IMG/VR virus record: IMGVR_UViG_3300036768_001880 | Location: 1-27,874 of that record | Source of the DNA: a virus | Strand: one strand, 5' to 3' | Length of the DNA: 27,874 bases | Shown here: positions 16,672-24,336 of the stretch, in pieces | How positions within the stretch are numbered: the stretch's first letter is position 1 | Layout of the letters: each line of letters starts with the position of its first letter | Position numbers and translations under genes: made by a program | The notes under the pieces: model-generated | Seen by the model: the letters and a program-made list of their open reading frames with translations, nothing else | What the model was told of the DNA's origin: nothing | Database searches by the model: none

Positions 16672-17628
16672 TTATAGTCTAGATGTTACGTTAAGGCCAG
16701 AGATCCAGTTTTGGTTTGTAATCGCACGAGCGATAGCAAACTTAGCGTAGAGCTGGCTGTTTTGTGCCACGCTAGACACAACATATGGAGGACGATAGCC
16801 CAATACTGCGGTATAGTTGTTTTGTTCAACCTTGGCAGCAGCTTCTAAACCATACATCGGGATTGTGTAAACTGTTGCGCCTCTTAATGAAGCACCAGGA
16901 ATCTTGTTTGCTTTGCTAGATACAAAGAAACGGAAACGGCTAATTGAGCAGTATTCTTCTGGACGAAGACCTTCTTGATGGGGATAAGCATTCTTTAAAA
17001 GAACACCCGATACGTTTTGAAGATCAGGAGTGATATCAGTAGACGCTAAAGCAATGAAAGCATCTCTAGTTGGAGCAGTTCCAAACTTTAGATCTGCATC
17101 AATTCCTTCGAGCATGGTTCTTGCATCATTACCTAACAAGATACGCTCGATATTGTTCACATCATTACGCGAAATTTCACTAGGCTGGTCCCCGTTAATG
17201 CCCCCTGTAGCATTGAGGTAGCTCACTGAAGAAGCATAGAGGTCTCTCATCAAGAGATCTTCCTTCTCACGGAGCCACTGACCTAAGAGAGCTGTAAATT
17301 TTGTAAGAACTTTGTCGTTTTCATAGAGCGTAACCTGCTCGTTAATTACAACTGTCTTAGCATAGATTTCCATTGTAGCATCAATATCTGTACGGACAAC
17401 GACTTCTGGAGCTGGATCGATCCCTGAACCATCCAATTGACCGCCGTCTGTAGATAGACGCTCATAGCGAGACATTCTTGTTGTTTTACCGATATGCGCT
17501 TCAGCATAGTGAAGATCGCAACCAAAACTATGAATTAAATTGAACATGGGCGTAGAGAGCAAGTCCTCGCTGAATTGCAGCGGAAGCTCAGGAGCCATGT
17601 TATTGATGTTGGTAATTCCTGTAGCCAC
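16672..17628 (-). CDS. Major capsid protein, N4-gp56-like family
   Basis: 318 aa. The pattern INNMAPELPLQFSEDLLSTP, MSRYERLSTDGGQLDGSG, IDATMEIYAKTVVINEQVTL, LGQWLREKEDLLMRDLYASS and GGINGDQPSEISRNDVNNIE matches the N4-gp56 type HK97-fold capsid family as I know it. Later segments RFRFFVSSKANKI and YTIPMYGLEAAAKVE are the beta-rich domain near the C-terminus. It starts with GTG at 17628, with GAGG about 8 bases upstream; no better ATG lies nearby. The scaffold-like gene lies upstream and decoration-like genes downstream, the usual order. A 191-base non-coding leader precedes it and may control its high expression. Confidence 0.8.
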   Translation of the reverse strand: MATGITNINNMAPELPLQFSEDLLSTPMFNLIHSFGCDLHYAEAHIGKTTRMSRYERLSTDGGQLDGSGIDPAPEVVVRTDIDATMEIYAKTVVINEQVTLYENDKVLTKFTALLGQWLREKEDLLMRDLYASSVSYLNATGGINGDQPSEISRNDVNNIERILLGNDARTMLEGIDADLKFGTAPTRDAFIALASTDITPDLQNVSGVLLKNAYPHQEGLRPEEYCSISRFRFFVSSKANKIPGASLRGATVYTIPMYGLEAAAKVEQNNYTAVLGYRPPYVVSSVAQNSQLYAKFAIARAITNQNWISGLNVTSRL

Positions 17629-17819
17629 GATTAAACCTCGTCACGTAGTTAATGATTTCCGTTCGATGGCGAGTCAAACTTAATCAGCCTACGGTGGCGA
17701 GTCGTGATACAGCCTAGAATAGATGTGAAACCGCTATTGCTAGCGGGTTAGGAGTTAGCGAAGCCCCTAATTTACTGCTATTTGCAATTTAGCACTCAAA
17801 TTAATTGAGTGCAACTTTA
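17629..17819 (-). promoter_or_regulatory. Structured non-coding leader before the capsid gene
   Basis: The largest gap in the window lies between the scaffold-like and capsid genes. It holds an 8-bp inverted repeat GCACTCAA/TTGAGTGC at 17792-17812. A 6-bp stem at 17731-17746 reads on the minus strand as CCGCTA-GCAA-TAGCGG with a GNRA-type loop. A 9-bp direct repeat (GACTCGCCA on the minus strand) occurs at 17667-17675 and 17695-17703. A TTGACT box at 17672-17677 has only a weak -10 (CATTAA) 17 bases on. No clear T-run terminator follows the stems on the minus strand. A promoter, operator or RNA control site for capsid expression is my inference. Confidence 0.45.
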
Positions 17820-18515
17820 TTATAAACCTTTCATCGTCTTTTGCATTCTCTTCCAGTTTTCCGCTCTTCTCTTCTCATCTAAAAACTGGGGCGCACTATC
17901 ACCTGTTGGAGTAGCACCTGGTTTAGCTATTGACTGTGGTTTAGTTAAATTATTCTGTGCTTTGGCCTGCTCTTTTTTTCCATCTACGTTTGGCACAAAG
18001 CGCTTAATTGCCTTATAAACGGAAGACCAAGTCTCATAATTATCAGGTGCATATTTGAAAGCAGATGCCACCTCTGGGTAATGATATTGGAGATAATCCA
18101 TATTTTCGTTAGTACAAACACTTTCAAAATCGGGATAATTTTCTTTTATTCTTTGAGGAAGTTGTTGCTGTTCTCTTAACTTTCTCTCTTCTTCTTCTTT
18201 CTGTCTTTCTTTAGCTAGTATTTCTGCTACTGTTTTTTTTAATTTATCTTCATCAGAAATCTCTTCTTGATAGGTTTGAGAGGAAGGCTTATTCACTACC
18301 GCTTCTAACGCAGCTTTTAATGCTTCGGCCTCTTTTGCCTTCTGAGCTGCTAGTCTTTCAGCTTCCAACTTTTCCCTTCTTTCTTTTTCTCTTTGTTCTC
18401 TGAATAATTTCCAGTTTCTTTCCTGAGGATTTTCTTGTTGTTGATTTTCTAAAACAGGATTATTCTGTTCTTGTGCAACAACTTGTGTTTCTATAGGTTT
18501 GTTTTCTTGTTCCAT
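17820..18515 (-). CDS. Putative scaffolding protein
   Basis: 231 aa, highly charged (E/K/Q/R). A long predicted coiled coil runs from about residue 33 to 75 (FREQREKERREKLEAERLAA) and a second from about 85 to 120. The end (about 185-231) is basic and contains ENWKRMQKTMKGL, like the capsid-binding helix of scaffold proteins. It has no enzyme motif or signal peptide. It lies directly upstream of the capsid gene, the standard place for a scaffold in P22-like phages. The only SD is a weak GGAA before the ATG at 18515. The start lies 10 bases from the plus-strand start at 18525, so the two genes are transcribed divergently. Confidence 0.7.
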   Translation of the reverse strand: MEQENKPIETQVVAQEQNNPVLENQQQENPQERNWKLFREQREKERREKLEAERLAAQKAKEAEALKAALEAVVNKPSSQTYQEEISDEDKLKKTVAEILAKERQKEEEERKLREQQQLPQRIKENYPDFESVCTNENMDYLQYHYPEVASAFKYAPDNYETWSSVYKAIKRFVPNVDGKKEQAKAQNNLTKPQSIAKPGATPTGDSAPQFLDEKRRAENWKRMQKTMKGL

Positions 18516-18524
18516 GAGGATTCC

Positions 18525-18800
18525 ATGACTGAGTTAAATGTTGATGAATTTAAAATTGATCAAGAACGAGTAAAAAAAGACTTTGAACATTACCGTTTGA
18601 TGCTACAATTCATGGGAGCTAATGTCCCAATTCAAGCTCTTTGTTTGCCCAAAGTGATCGAGAATGTCCTCATCTCTGACGGCTGTCTTCGTATCTGCGA
18701 TCTTATTAATCGTGACCTTACTAAAATCAAAGGGCTCGGAGATAGGCGCCTTAGTCTCTTGACATCCCGCCTTGATGAGTTTTTCTCGATTAGCCTTTAA
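18525..18800 (+). CDS. Small protein resembling RNA polymerase alpha C-terminal domain
   Basis: 91 aa on the strand opposite to the phage operon. Residues about 35-88 follow the alpha-CTD pattern: P-I-x-x-L-x-L, an IENVLISDGCLRICDLI helix pair, LTKIKGLGDRRLSLLTSRL with the helix-hairpin-helix-like K-G-L-G turn, and a closing helix. In bacterial RpoA this domain binds UP-element DNA and activators. The first 34 residues are helical and charged. GAGGA at 18516-18520 is a good SD for the ATG at 18525. Bases 18603-18800 are antisense to the last 65 codons of the conserved gene at 18603-19274. It could alter host or phage transcription. A plain helix-hairpin-helix DNA-binding protein is an alternative. 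Confidence 0.6.
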   Translation: MTELNVDEFKIDQERVKKDFEHYRLMLQFMGANVPIQALCLPKVIENVLISDGCLRICDLINRDLTKIKGLGDRRLSLLTSRLDEFFSISL

Positions 18801-19274
18801 ATACTCACTCTCAGATAGCATATTGATATTGTGTTGTTTTCTGATGAATTCCCAAAATCTGAATTCATAGAATGCATCACACCATGCTTTCATCATTCGA
18901 TAAGGTTTATCTACCCATGGCATTTCGGATAATTCTGCCATCGTAGCAGCATTAGGCAAAACCCATAATCTTTTTGTAAATTGATCCTTAACTTTATTAT
19001 ATAGAAATACCGCCTGATTTGGACGCGGAGAGGGTAGATAGAGCATGGCAAAGAACTTTCTTCGCATCACATTTTTGATCATAGGATCACCTGCGATGAC
19101 ATAGCCGACACAATATTCTTCTTCATCGAAAATATGTCGATGACGATGAGCACAGACCATGAGCTCTTTAGCGATTGCTTCGGTCAAAGCATGACCAACT
19201 TCTAAAGAATCATATTTTGTTGGATCGCTGGCAGCTTTGAGTGCCAGCTCTCCAGCAGTTTTTCTTTTAGCCAT
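18603..19274 (-). CDS. Conserved phage head-region protein of unknown function
   Basis: 223 aa from the ATG at 19274, which overlaps the previous stop as TGATG; a TTG one codon earlier is less likely. The core (FDEEEYCVGYVIAGDPMIKN, FFAMLYLPSPRPNQAVFLYN, FTKRLWVLPNAATMAEL, MKAWCDAFYEFRFWEFIRKQ) matches a conserved hypothetical protein I know from freshwater and marine phage head clusters. From about residue 159 onward it is antisense to the alpha-CTD-like gene and looks less conserved. The gene sits between the portal group and the scaffold. I do not know its function. Confidence 0.65.
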   Translation of the reverse strand: MAKRKTAGELALKAASDPTKYDSLEVGHALTEAIAKELMVCAHRHRHIFDEEEYCVGYVIAGDPMIKNVMRRKFFAMLYLPSPRPNQAVFLYNKVKDQFTKRLWVLPNAATMAELSEMPWVDKPYRMMKAWCDAFYEFRFWEFIRKQHNINMLSESEYLKANREKLIKAGCQETKAPISEPFDFSKVTINKIADTKTAVRDEDILDHFGQTKSLNWDISSHEL

Positions 19275-19552
19275 CAATGATCTTCTTCATTCACTTTTTG
19301 GTAGGTGGTTTTACGCTTATTAGGTTCTTTAGCAACAAAATCCGCTCCTTCTGTCAAATACATATTACGAGAAGGTTCGCAGAGATCATAGTGCATTTCC
19401 CAATGCTGATTAGGAATGGCACGTGCATTGCCTTTTGCTGGCACGGACGCGTCCTTACCATGATAATCATGGTGCACTTTAGGTCCCTCTAGCTTTTCCT
19501 TTCCAAAAGGACCATATCCCATTGGATCTATGCCAGGGCTTTTCTTTGCCAT
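19274..19552 (-). CDS. Small conserved head-cluster protein, 92 aa
   Basis: A G/K/H-rich soluble protein with NQHWEMHYDLCEPSRNMYLT near residues 48-67. I do not recognise a family. AGGT lies upstream of the ATG and its stop overlaps the next start (TGATG), so translation of the two is likely coupled. Its place between portal and scaffold suggests a head-assembly role; nothing more can be said. Confidence 0.55.
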   Translation of the reverse strand: MAKKSPGIDPMGYGPFGKEKLEGPKVHHDYHGKDASVPAKGNARAIPNQHWEMHYDLCEPSRNMYLTEGADFVAKEPNKRKTTYQKVNEEDH

Positions 19553-19559
19553 ATTTTAC

Positions 19560-19745
19560 CTATTCATATTTCATTTTATTTTTCTTAGCATAATCAGCTA
19601 ATCCCTTTGTCATTTTATCTAATGACTCTGGATTGCCAAATTCTGAAGCATACTTTAACTTTGATTCATAACCGAGTTCACCTTGATCTTTTTCAAAGTG
19701 TTCGCTTGGCATTTTAGCTCCTCTCATCCCTTTCTTTTCCTTCAT
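19560..19745 (-). CDS. Small charged head-cluster protein, 61 aa
   Basis: The ATG at 19745 is chosen because AGGGGGA lies immediately upstream, within the end of the portal gene. A longer reading from 19817 would overlap the portal by 71 bases without a comparable SD. The product is K/E/G-rich (KGMRGAKMPSEHFEKDQGEL, then ADYAKKNKMKYE). I do not recognise it. The close link to the portal suggests co-expression with head proteins. Confidence 0.5.
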   Translation of the reverse strand: MKEKKGMRGAKMPSEHFEKDQGELGYESKLKYASEFGNPESLDKMTKGLADYAKKNKMKYE

Positions 19746-19746
19746 A

Positions 19747-21789
19747 TTATCCCCCTGGCGAATTCGCCAATATTTGTGAAACTTGTGGATTATTTGCTGC
19801 TTTAATGACTTGCGCAAGCTCTAGCGAATTTCTAAAGTTTGCTAAATCCATATCCTCTAAATTGATCATCATCTTGACTAAGTCTAAATCAGCTTGAAGC
19901 TTCTTGTGTTCCGACTCAGATTCTATTTGAGTAATCTTAGCAGTCTTCTCTTGAGCGGATGACATATACTCTTTCTCACGTGCTAGATCGCTACGAGCCT
20001 TAGCATACTTAGCCATGATGTCGGCATTATCTTTCTTCTGTTGCATTTCAGATTGAGCTTGAGCCTGTTGCATTTGCTGTTGCGCAGCTTCTTCCATATC
20101 CTGAATGACTTGCTGCTTATCAGTGATAATAGCCGCTCGAATAATCGATTTATCAGCAACAGGAATGCCAAGCTCTCTAAAGTGCAATAGCTGTTGAAGC
20201 TCTGTTTGCCTTTGTGTGGCACTATAGTTGCCCTCCTCTACAGCTATTGAATATTTCAGGGAATGACTAGTGAAGAAGTTTTGTTGAGGATCTCTGCCTA
20301 ATATATTTTTGATTTTTCCTCTGGAAAAGTTCTTTCGTAAAGCTTGCAGTCTGATTTTACCGTAGAGTCGCTGAGAGTAATCCAGTTTATCAAATATAGT
20401 CTGTAACGTAGTAAGTCCTGCTCCCTGTCTAAGCATCGAAAGAATTCCAGACTTATCGTCTGTAGCCGCTCCCAAGAGTTCTTCATTGACACCTGATATT
20501 TTAGTTATATCGTCTGCTAGCATAGTAGCTAAATCCATCATAGATGATGGAATGCTAGGTGCTTCAATACGTTGAATTTCATTCGGTAGATGTCCAGCTT
20601 TTAATGGAATTAAAAAGCCCTGACCAGATTGTCTAAATGCCTTTGGATCAGTAACTGCATCAATCGGGTATACCCAACCAGAGTTAACTTGTGAACGCAA
20701 GATATCTTCCATAATGACGACTCTGGCGTTATAGAGATATTGAGCATCTCGTAAATTGCGCACAATGCCTTGTATACGCCACATATAGGACTGGATATCA
20801 GGTTCATGATAACAGAGAATAGGAACCATCGGATAATCATCTATACCAAGAAGATTGGGTCCATGGTAAACAACCTTTCCACCAAGACAAATACCTAATT
20901 TTACCGTTGGTACTTGGACTTTCTTTACCATTAACCATGGCTGCTGTGCCAATACACGCTGCATCATGTCATCTTCTTCCGTCTCATCTTCTTCCCATTC
21001 AACTGCTTCTCCTGATTTGGGATCGATGATAATGGTCGCTTCTCTACTAGAGCGATAGTGAAACTCGTCATAAGTAAACAAGCGATTCATATCGAGATTG
21101 ATAAGCTCTGCCTGTAGAGGAAAACGTCCATCTTTCATGCCAGATGGCTTCATTTTGTCGATCTCTTTGGCATAACCTGGTAAAAGAGCTTTTGCTTGTT
21201 CCTTGTCAACCCAACGTCTTCTCCAAATGAAATTACAGTCCGAGAGATCCTGCTTGCGGAAATAGGGGTCTATGAGAAAGTTGTTATAAGCCACCTGATC
21301 AGTAAAGAGGTCTCCACTAATAGGATCGAGAGTGTAATCGGGATACAGATGAAGAAGAGAAATACCAGTATCGCAAGCTCCTTCAAACGCTTGAGAAAAA
21401 TACTCTTGAAACCCATCTCGATTTTCACTCCATTTGAGAACTTCGTTATAATCATCTGCTAGAGCGTCATCTTGATGAATGGGAATAGTCACGGTAGATT
21501 TACGGTTTTTACGCTGATAACCACAAATCATATTGATGTGACGGCGGATTAAATTAAAAAAGAAGCGTCTAGATTGAAAATATTGATTATCACCATAGAT
21601 CATTGACCATAAGGTCTGGTCTCCTGCCTTGAAGCGCTTATCTATTGAGCCTTGCACCCAAAAAGCCGCGTTTGCAGGATATGAACTTTGGTAATACCAT
21701 CCCATTAGATGCTTGAGGTCTTTAGCAGAGATATCTTCGGGATCTATATAACCTAGATAGCCATAATCGCCATTGTCGTAGCTACCCAT
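19747..21789 (-). CDS. Portal protein, P22-like
   Basis: 680 aa. The N-terminal 110 residues (YQSSYPANAAFWVQGSIDKR, FFFNLIRRHINMICGYQRKN), followed by NEVLKWSENRDGFQEYFSQA and FEGACDTGISLLHLYPDY, match P22-type portal proteins. The middle (IQGIVRNLRDAQYLYNARVV) is the long stem region. The end, about 540-660, is a Q/E/K-rich coiled coil (EEAAQQQMQQAQAQSEMQQK), as in the P22 barrel. The portal is the dodecameric ring through which DNA is packaged. AAGAAGG precedes the ATG. The gene follows the terminase pair with two small genes between, as usual. Confidence 0.8.
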   Translation of the reverse strand: MGSYDNGDYGYLGYIDPEDISAKDLKHLMGWYYQSSYPANAAFWVQGSIDKRFKAGDQTLWSMIYGDNQYFQSRRFFFNLIRRHINMICGYQRKNRKSTVTIPIHQDDALADDYNEVLKWSENRDGFQEYFSQAFEGACDTGISLLHLYPDYTLDPISGDLFTDQVAYNNFLIDPYFRKQDLSDCNFIWRRRWVDKEQAKALLPGYAKEIDKMKPSGMKDGRFPLQAELINLDMNRLFTYDEFHYRSSREATIIIDPKSGEAVEWEEDETEEDDMMQRVLAQQPWLMVKKVQVPTVKLGICLGGKVVYHGPNLLGIDDYPMVPILCYHEPDIQSYMWRIQGIVRNLRDAQYLYNARVVIMEDILRSQVNSGWVYPIDAVTDPKAFRQSGQGFLIPLKAGHLPNEIQRIEAPSIPSSMMDLATMLADDITKISGVNEELLGAATDDKSGILSMLRQGAGLTTLQTIFDKLDYSQRLYGKIRLQALRKNFSRGKIKNILGRDPQQNFFTSHSLKYSIAVEEGNYSATQRQTELQQLLHFRELGIPVADKSIIRAAIITDKQQVIQDMEEAAQQQMQQAQAQSEMQQKKDNADIMAKYAKARSDLAREKEYMSSAQEKTAKITQIESESEHKKLQADLDLVKMMINLEDMDLANFRNSLELAQVIKAANNPQVSQILANSPGG

Positions 21790-21806
21790 GTAAAACCTTC
21801 TTAGTG

Positions 21807-21835
21807 ATTAAATATCAATGTATAGCAAATGTTAA
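21807..21835 (-). promoter_or_regulatory. Candidate sigma-70-type promoter before the portal gene
   Basis: On the minus strand TTAACA (21835-21830, 5 of 6 to consensus) and TTTAAT (21812-21807, 5 of 6) are spaced by 17 bases in the 89-base gap upstream of the portal gene. The predicted start would lie only about 10 bases from the ATG, inside the SD, so either the true promoter differs or the leader is extremely short. The region is AT-rich, so chance is possible. Confidence 0.3.
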
Positions 21836-21878
21836 TTTATTTATGTATGCTTTTTGTACGCCTTTTATGGCAAAAAAA

Positions 21879-22112
21879 TTAAGTATAAACTTCAGTGATG
21901 GTTAAATAAGGAAATTCTAACCACTGATCTTTTTCATCAATTTTTAAAGGATTTCCCGTTGCCGATCTCCATTTATTTCCTTTTCCACCACCAAAGCGGG
22001 TGAGATCATGAATTTCTAATTTAGCAACTAGATAAATCCGTTTTTTAGCTCTCCAAATTAATACTGTTTTCCCAATCTCAGGTTTAGAGTCTTTGTAGAG
22101 ATTCCATTTCAC
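21879..22112 (-). CDS. DUF551-like small phage protein
   Basis: 77 aa from the GTG at 22112, chosen because AGGTGG lies 7 bases upstream; the alternative TTG at 22130 lacks an SD. The opening W-N-x5-P-E-x-G-K-T-V-L-I-W and the end D-Q-W-L-E-F-P follow the DUF551 layout, found widely in phages with no known role. The centre holds FGGGKGNKWRSATGNP. It lies between the terminase group and the portal, with a stop/start gap of 4 bases to the previous gene. Confidence 0.55.
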   Translation of the reverse strand: MKWNLYKDSKPEIGKTVLIWRAKKRIYLVAKLEIHDLTRFGGGKGNKWRSATGNPLKIDEKDQWLEFPYLTITEVYT

Positions 22113-22116
22113 TTGA

Positions 22117-22425
22117 TTACCACCTATCAAAAAAATCTAATTGCTGACAAAAGACCCCTTCCATCTGATGCCTCACATCCCATTTATTGCCACGCAAATT
22201 TGGATGCGTCTCTTGCAATTTACGACGCATACGAGTGATGCTTTCGGGATTTGAGATAGAGCCTTCGACTAAAGCATCTAATACGCTAGATTTTTGCGAT
22301 TCGTTAAGCTCTTTGCGCCAGATTTCAGCTAATAGCAAACGATCATTATCGCGGCATTCGGGTTGATCGATGAGAATAGAGACGACTTTGCAGGCGACTA
22401 CTTTTAAGTCATGATCTGGATTCAT
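22117..22425 (-). CDS. Conserved phage protein next to terminase, 102 aa
   Basis: Contains DNDRLLLAEIWRKEL and NPESITRMRRKLQETHPNLR followed by G-N-K-W. I recall this pattern from a helical phage protein that often lies in or near recombination and packaging clusters; no function is known to me. The ATG overlaps the large-terminase stop as ATGA, and GGTGGA lies upstream. The RMRRKLQ helix is basic and could touch DNA, which is inference. Confidence 0.55.
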   Translation of the reverse strand: MNPDHDLKVVACKVVSILIDQPECRDNDRLLLAEIWRKELNESQKSSVLDALVEGSISNPESITRMRRKLQETHPNLRGNKWDVRHQMEGVFCQQLDFFDRW

Positions 22426-23699
22426 AAATATCCACCCGCTCCCTGAGAAAAACTTAAAAATTGATCGTCTCCATACACTTTACGTTTTAGCTGCTCAATG
22501 GTCAAATTCTCGTCTGGATGGCTTAATTCCCCTGTTGGGAAAGCAGAACAGCAAGCATAACGCAAAGCATCTGGCAAATGGTCATTTTGCTTTACTGGCT
22601 TATCTTCTCCCCGATCGGCAGACTTCGGACACCAGGCATAACTTTGGATTTGCTCAATCAACGTGTTGCAACTGCGATGAATGACTAGGTTTTTACCTGC
22701 TATGAATTTAGCAGTAATCTTAATACCTAAAAGGACATCATTATTAGCGTCAATGACTGGCAAATCTCTATGACGCAAAGCAAGCTTTAAGCTAGCTGCT
22801 GCTGGGTCAATGTATATAGATCGCACACTTTTCCATCCGATGAAGTCAACGATGTCTGACGCCAGCTCTTCATCTGTCTTAGATCGTCCCTGTTTAGCTG
22901 AATCCCAATAGTATTCTTGCTCGACTCTGATTTGTGGCCATTGGTTTGGCGTGACTGCGCAGAGAACAGCCGCTGTTGCGTTTGTAGTGCCGTAATCAAG
23001 CCCGACAATATAATAATTAGGATTGCTTGTAGCATGATCATACATATTAAAATGATCGAAAGTATCATAAATTGCTCCATGTGCAAGGGCCCACTCTCCT
23101 AAAATATAGCGTCGATACCACATGCCAGAGTATTCTTTCTTCAGGTTCTCTTTATATGTGTTATCTAAGCTTGGGTTATCATCAAGCGTAAAATTCCAAT
23201 GGATAAGATCAAGATCTTCTGCGCGGTCAATGTATTCCTTCTTGAGCCAGTGCGAAGGTCCTTCGGGGTTGCAGGTTGCGAGAAGTTGCGCACCTTTAAT
23301 GCTAAGTCTAGATAGAAGCATACGCCAAAACGGAGAAGGAATACACGTTGCCTCATCAACATATGCAAAAGCGAGAGTTGCCCCCTGAATACGACGCACT
23401 GAACTTTCGTCATGCGCTCCAACAAAGTAGATGCGTCGGCCATAGAGTTTAACTTCATTTGATTTAGAAGATGGCTCGGGAAAACCTAAGAATTTATAAA
23501 GTGTGCCTAATACATTACGTTGGATAGATTCACGGTTAACACCGATAATCATTCCATCGCCTTCAGGGCCACTCTTCATAACATCGATTAACTTCAAGAT
23601 ACTGGAGTAGGTCTTACCAGAACGAACCGCCCCTACCCAAATATTCAAGCGCTTATCAGCTTCGTTAAACGATTGAATTTGTTTTGGACTCAACGGCAT
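22422..23699 (-). CDS. terL: Terminase large subunit
   Basis: 425 aa packaging motor. The N-terminal ATPase has Walker A GAVRSGKT at 23-30, Walker B FAYVDEA around 111-117 and the coupling motif ATCNPEGP at 141-148. The C-terminal RNase H-like nuclease has D235 in IVGLDYGTTN, D298 in IYIDPAA and D377 in HLPDALRY, which are the expected metal-binding acids. The full set of catalytic residues is present. It cuts phage DNA and drives it through the portal. It overlaps the small subunit gene by 35 bases. Length and motifs fit the PBSX-like/Terminase_3 group, although the family subgroup is not certain. Confidence 0.9.
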   Translation of the reverse strand: MPLSPKQIQSFNEADKRLNIWVGAVRSGKTYSSILKLIDVMKSGPEGDGMIIGVNRESIQRNVLGTLYKFLGFPEPSSKSNEVKLYGRRIYFVGAHDESSVRRIQGATLAFAYVDEATCIPSPFWRMLLSRLSIKGAQLLATCNPEGPSHWLKKEYIDRAEDLDLIHWNFTLDDNPSLDNTYKENLKKEYSGMWYRRYILGEWALAHGAIYDTFDHFNMYDHATSNPNYYIVGLDYGTTNATAAVLCAVTPNQWPQIRVEQEYYWDSAKQGRSKTDEELASDIVDFIGWKSVRSIYIDPAAASLKLALRHRDLPVIDANNDVLLGIKITAKFIAGKNLVIHRSCNTLIEQIQSYAWCPKSADRGEDKPVKQNDHLPDALRYACCSAFPTGELSHPDENLTIEQLKRKVYGDDQFLSFSQGAGGYL

Positions 23700-24063
23700 T
23701 TAATTTCTTTTGTGATCTGATTTCTTGAATAAGCTCGGAAAGGACTTTATCATTAGGAGAAACATCTCCTTTATCTTCATGATCTTTTTGTCCTAAGTAT
23801 TGCTTACCTAGCCAAATTGCCATCGCTGTATTCTTGCTCGCTAGCTTGAATTGCGTTCTTCGTAAAGAACACTTTCCGCCTTCGGAAAATCTTTTATATA
23901 CAGTAGGGAAGTCTTCACCATAATGCTTTTCCGCTCTTTCATATAAAGTAGCTTTAGCTACCTTACACATGGAGGCTATTTCGTCATGCGTGCATTGTAT
24001 ATGGCAAAGCTCTTCAAACTTTGTCCAATCGATTGGCTTTTCTGGCCTTCCCATCTTTGCCAT
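23665..24063 (-). CDS. terS: Terminase small subunit
   Basis: 132 aa. The N-terminus (GRPEKPIDWTKFEELCHIQC then THDEIASMCKVAKATLYERA) carries a helix-turn-helix that would bind the packaging site. The middle (CSLRRTQFKLASKNTAMAIW then LGKQYLGQKD) is the pattern seen in many small terminases. GAAGGA precedes the ATG. It lies directly before terL, which confirms the assignment. Confidence 0.85.
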   Translation of the reverse strand: MAKMGRPEKPIDWTKFEELCHIQCTHDEIASMCKVAKATLYERAEKHYGEDFPTVYKRFSEGGKCSLRRTQFKLASKNTAMAIWLGKQYLGQKDHEDKGDVSPNDKVLSELIQEIRSQKKLNAVESKTNSIV

Positions 24064-24145
24064 TTGTTATTTCCTTCTCTAATTTTAACGCAGATTTAGG
24101 GATTAGATTTTTCGGCTTTGGACTATGATGATTCCCCTTTCCCAT
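24014..24145 (-). CDS. Possible small basic protein overlapping terS
   Basis: 43 aa (starts MGKGNHHSPKPKNLIPKSAL), strongly basic. Its ATG overlaps the previous stop as TAATG and GGAG lies about 8 bases upstream, but 50 bases overlap the start of terS in another frame. No family is recognised. It could be a real coupled gene or simply the leader of terS. Confidence 0.35.
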   Translation of the reverse strand: MGKGNHHSPKPKNLIPKSALKLEKEITNGKDGKARKANRLDKV

Positions 24146-24336
24146 TACAATAACTCCATACTAATCTTAACGCTGATATCTGTAGGACTCCCCTGAAATT
24201 CTTTGAGAGTCTTATCTACACAATCTTTAATGACAGGATCTGTTTCATCCACTTGATAGGCATCATAGATAGGATATTTATTCTTTAATACCCTTCCATC
24301 ATCATCTTTGACAATGACAGTTAATTCAGAAAACAT
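24145..24336 (-). CDS. Unknown small protein, 63 aa
   Basis: An acidic, soluble protein (LTVIVKDDDGRVLKNKYPIY) with alternating hydrophobic residues, likely alpha/beta. The ATG overlaps the EUO-like gene stop as TAATG, with AAAGG upstream, so it is co-translated with that regulator. I do not recognise it. Position next to a regulator and the terminase gives no firm hint of its role. Confidence 0.5.
   Translation of the reverse strand: MFSELTVIVKDDDGRVLKNKYPIYDAYQVDETDPVIKDCVDKTLKEFQGSPTDISVKISMELL

Noticed and set aside
17768-17796. Strong promoter before the capsid gene with TTGCAC and TAAATT boxes
   Set aside because: The spacing is 17 bases, but the boxes match consensus at only 3 and 4 of 6 positions, so I did not list it as a separate feature.
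22113-22130. TTG start for the DUF551-like gene
   Set aside because: The GTG at 22112 has AGGTGG 7 bases upstream, while the TTG has no SD.
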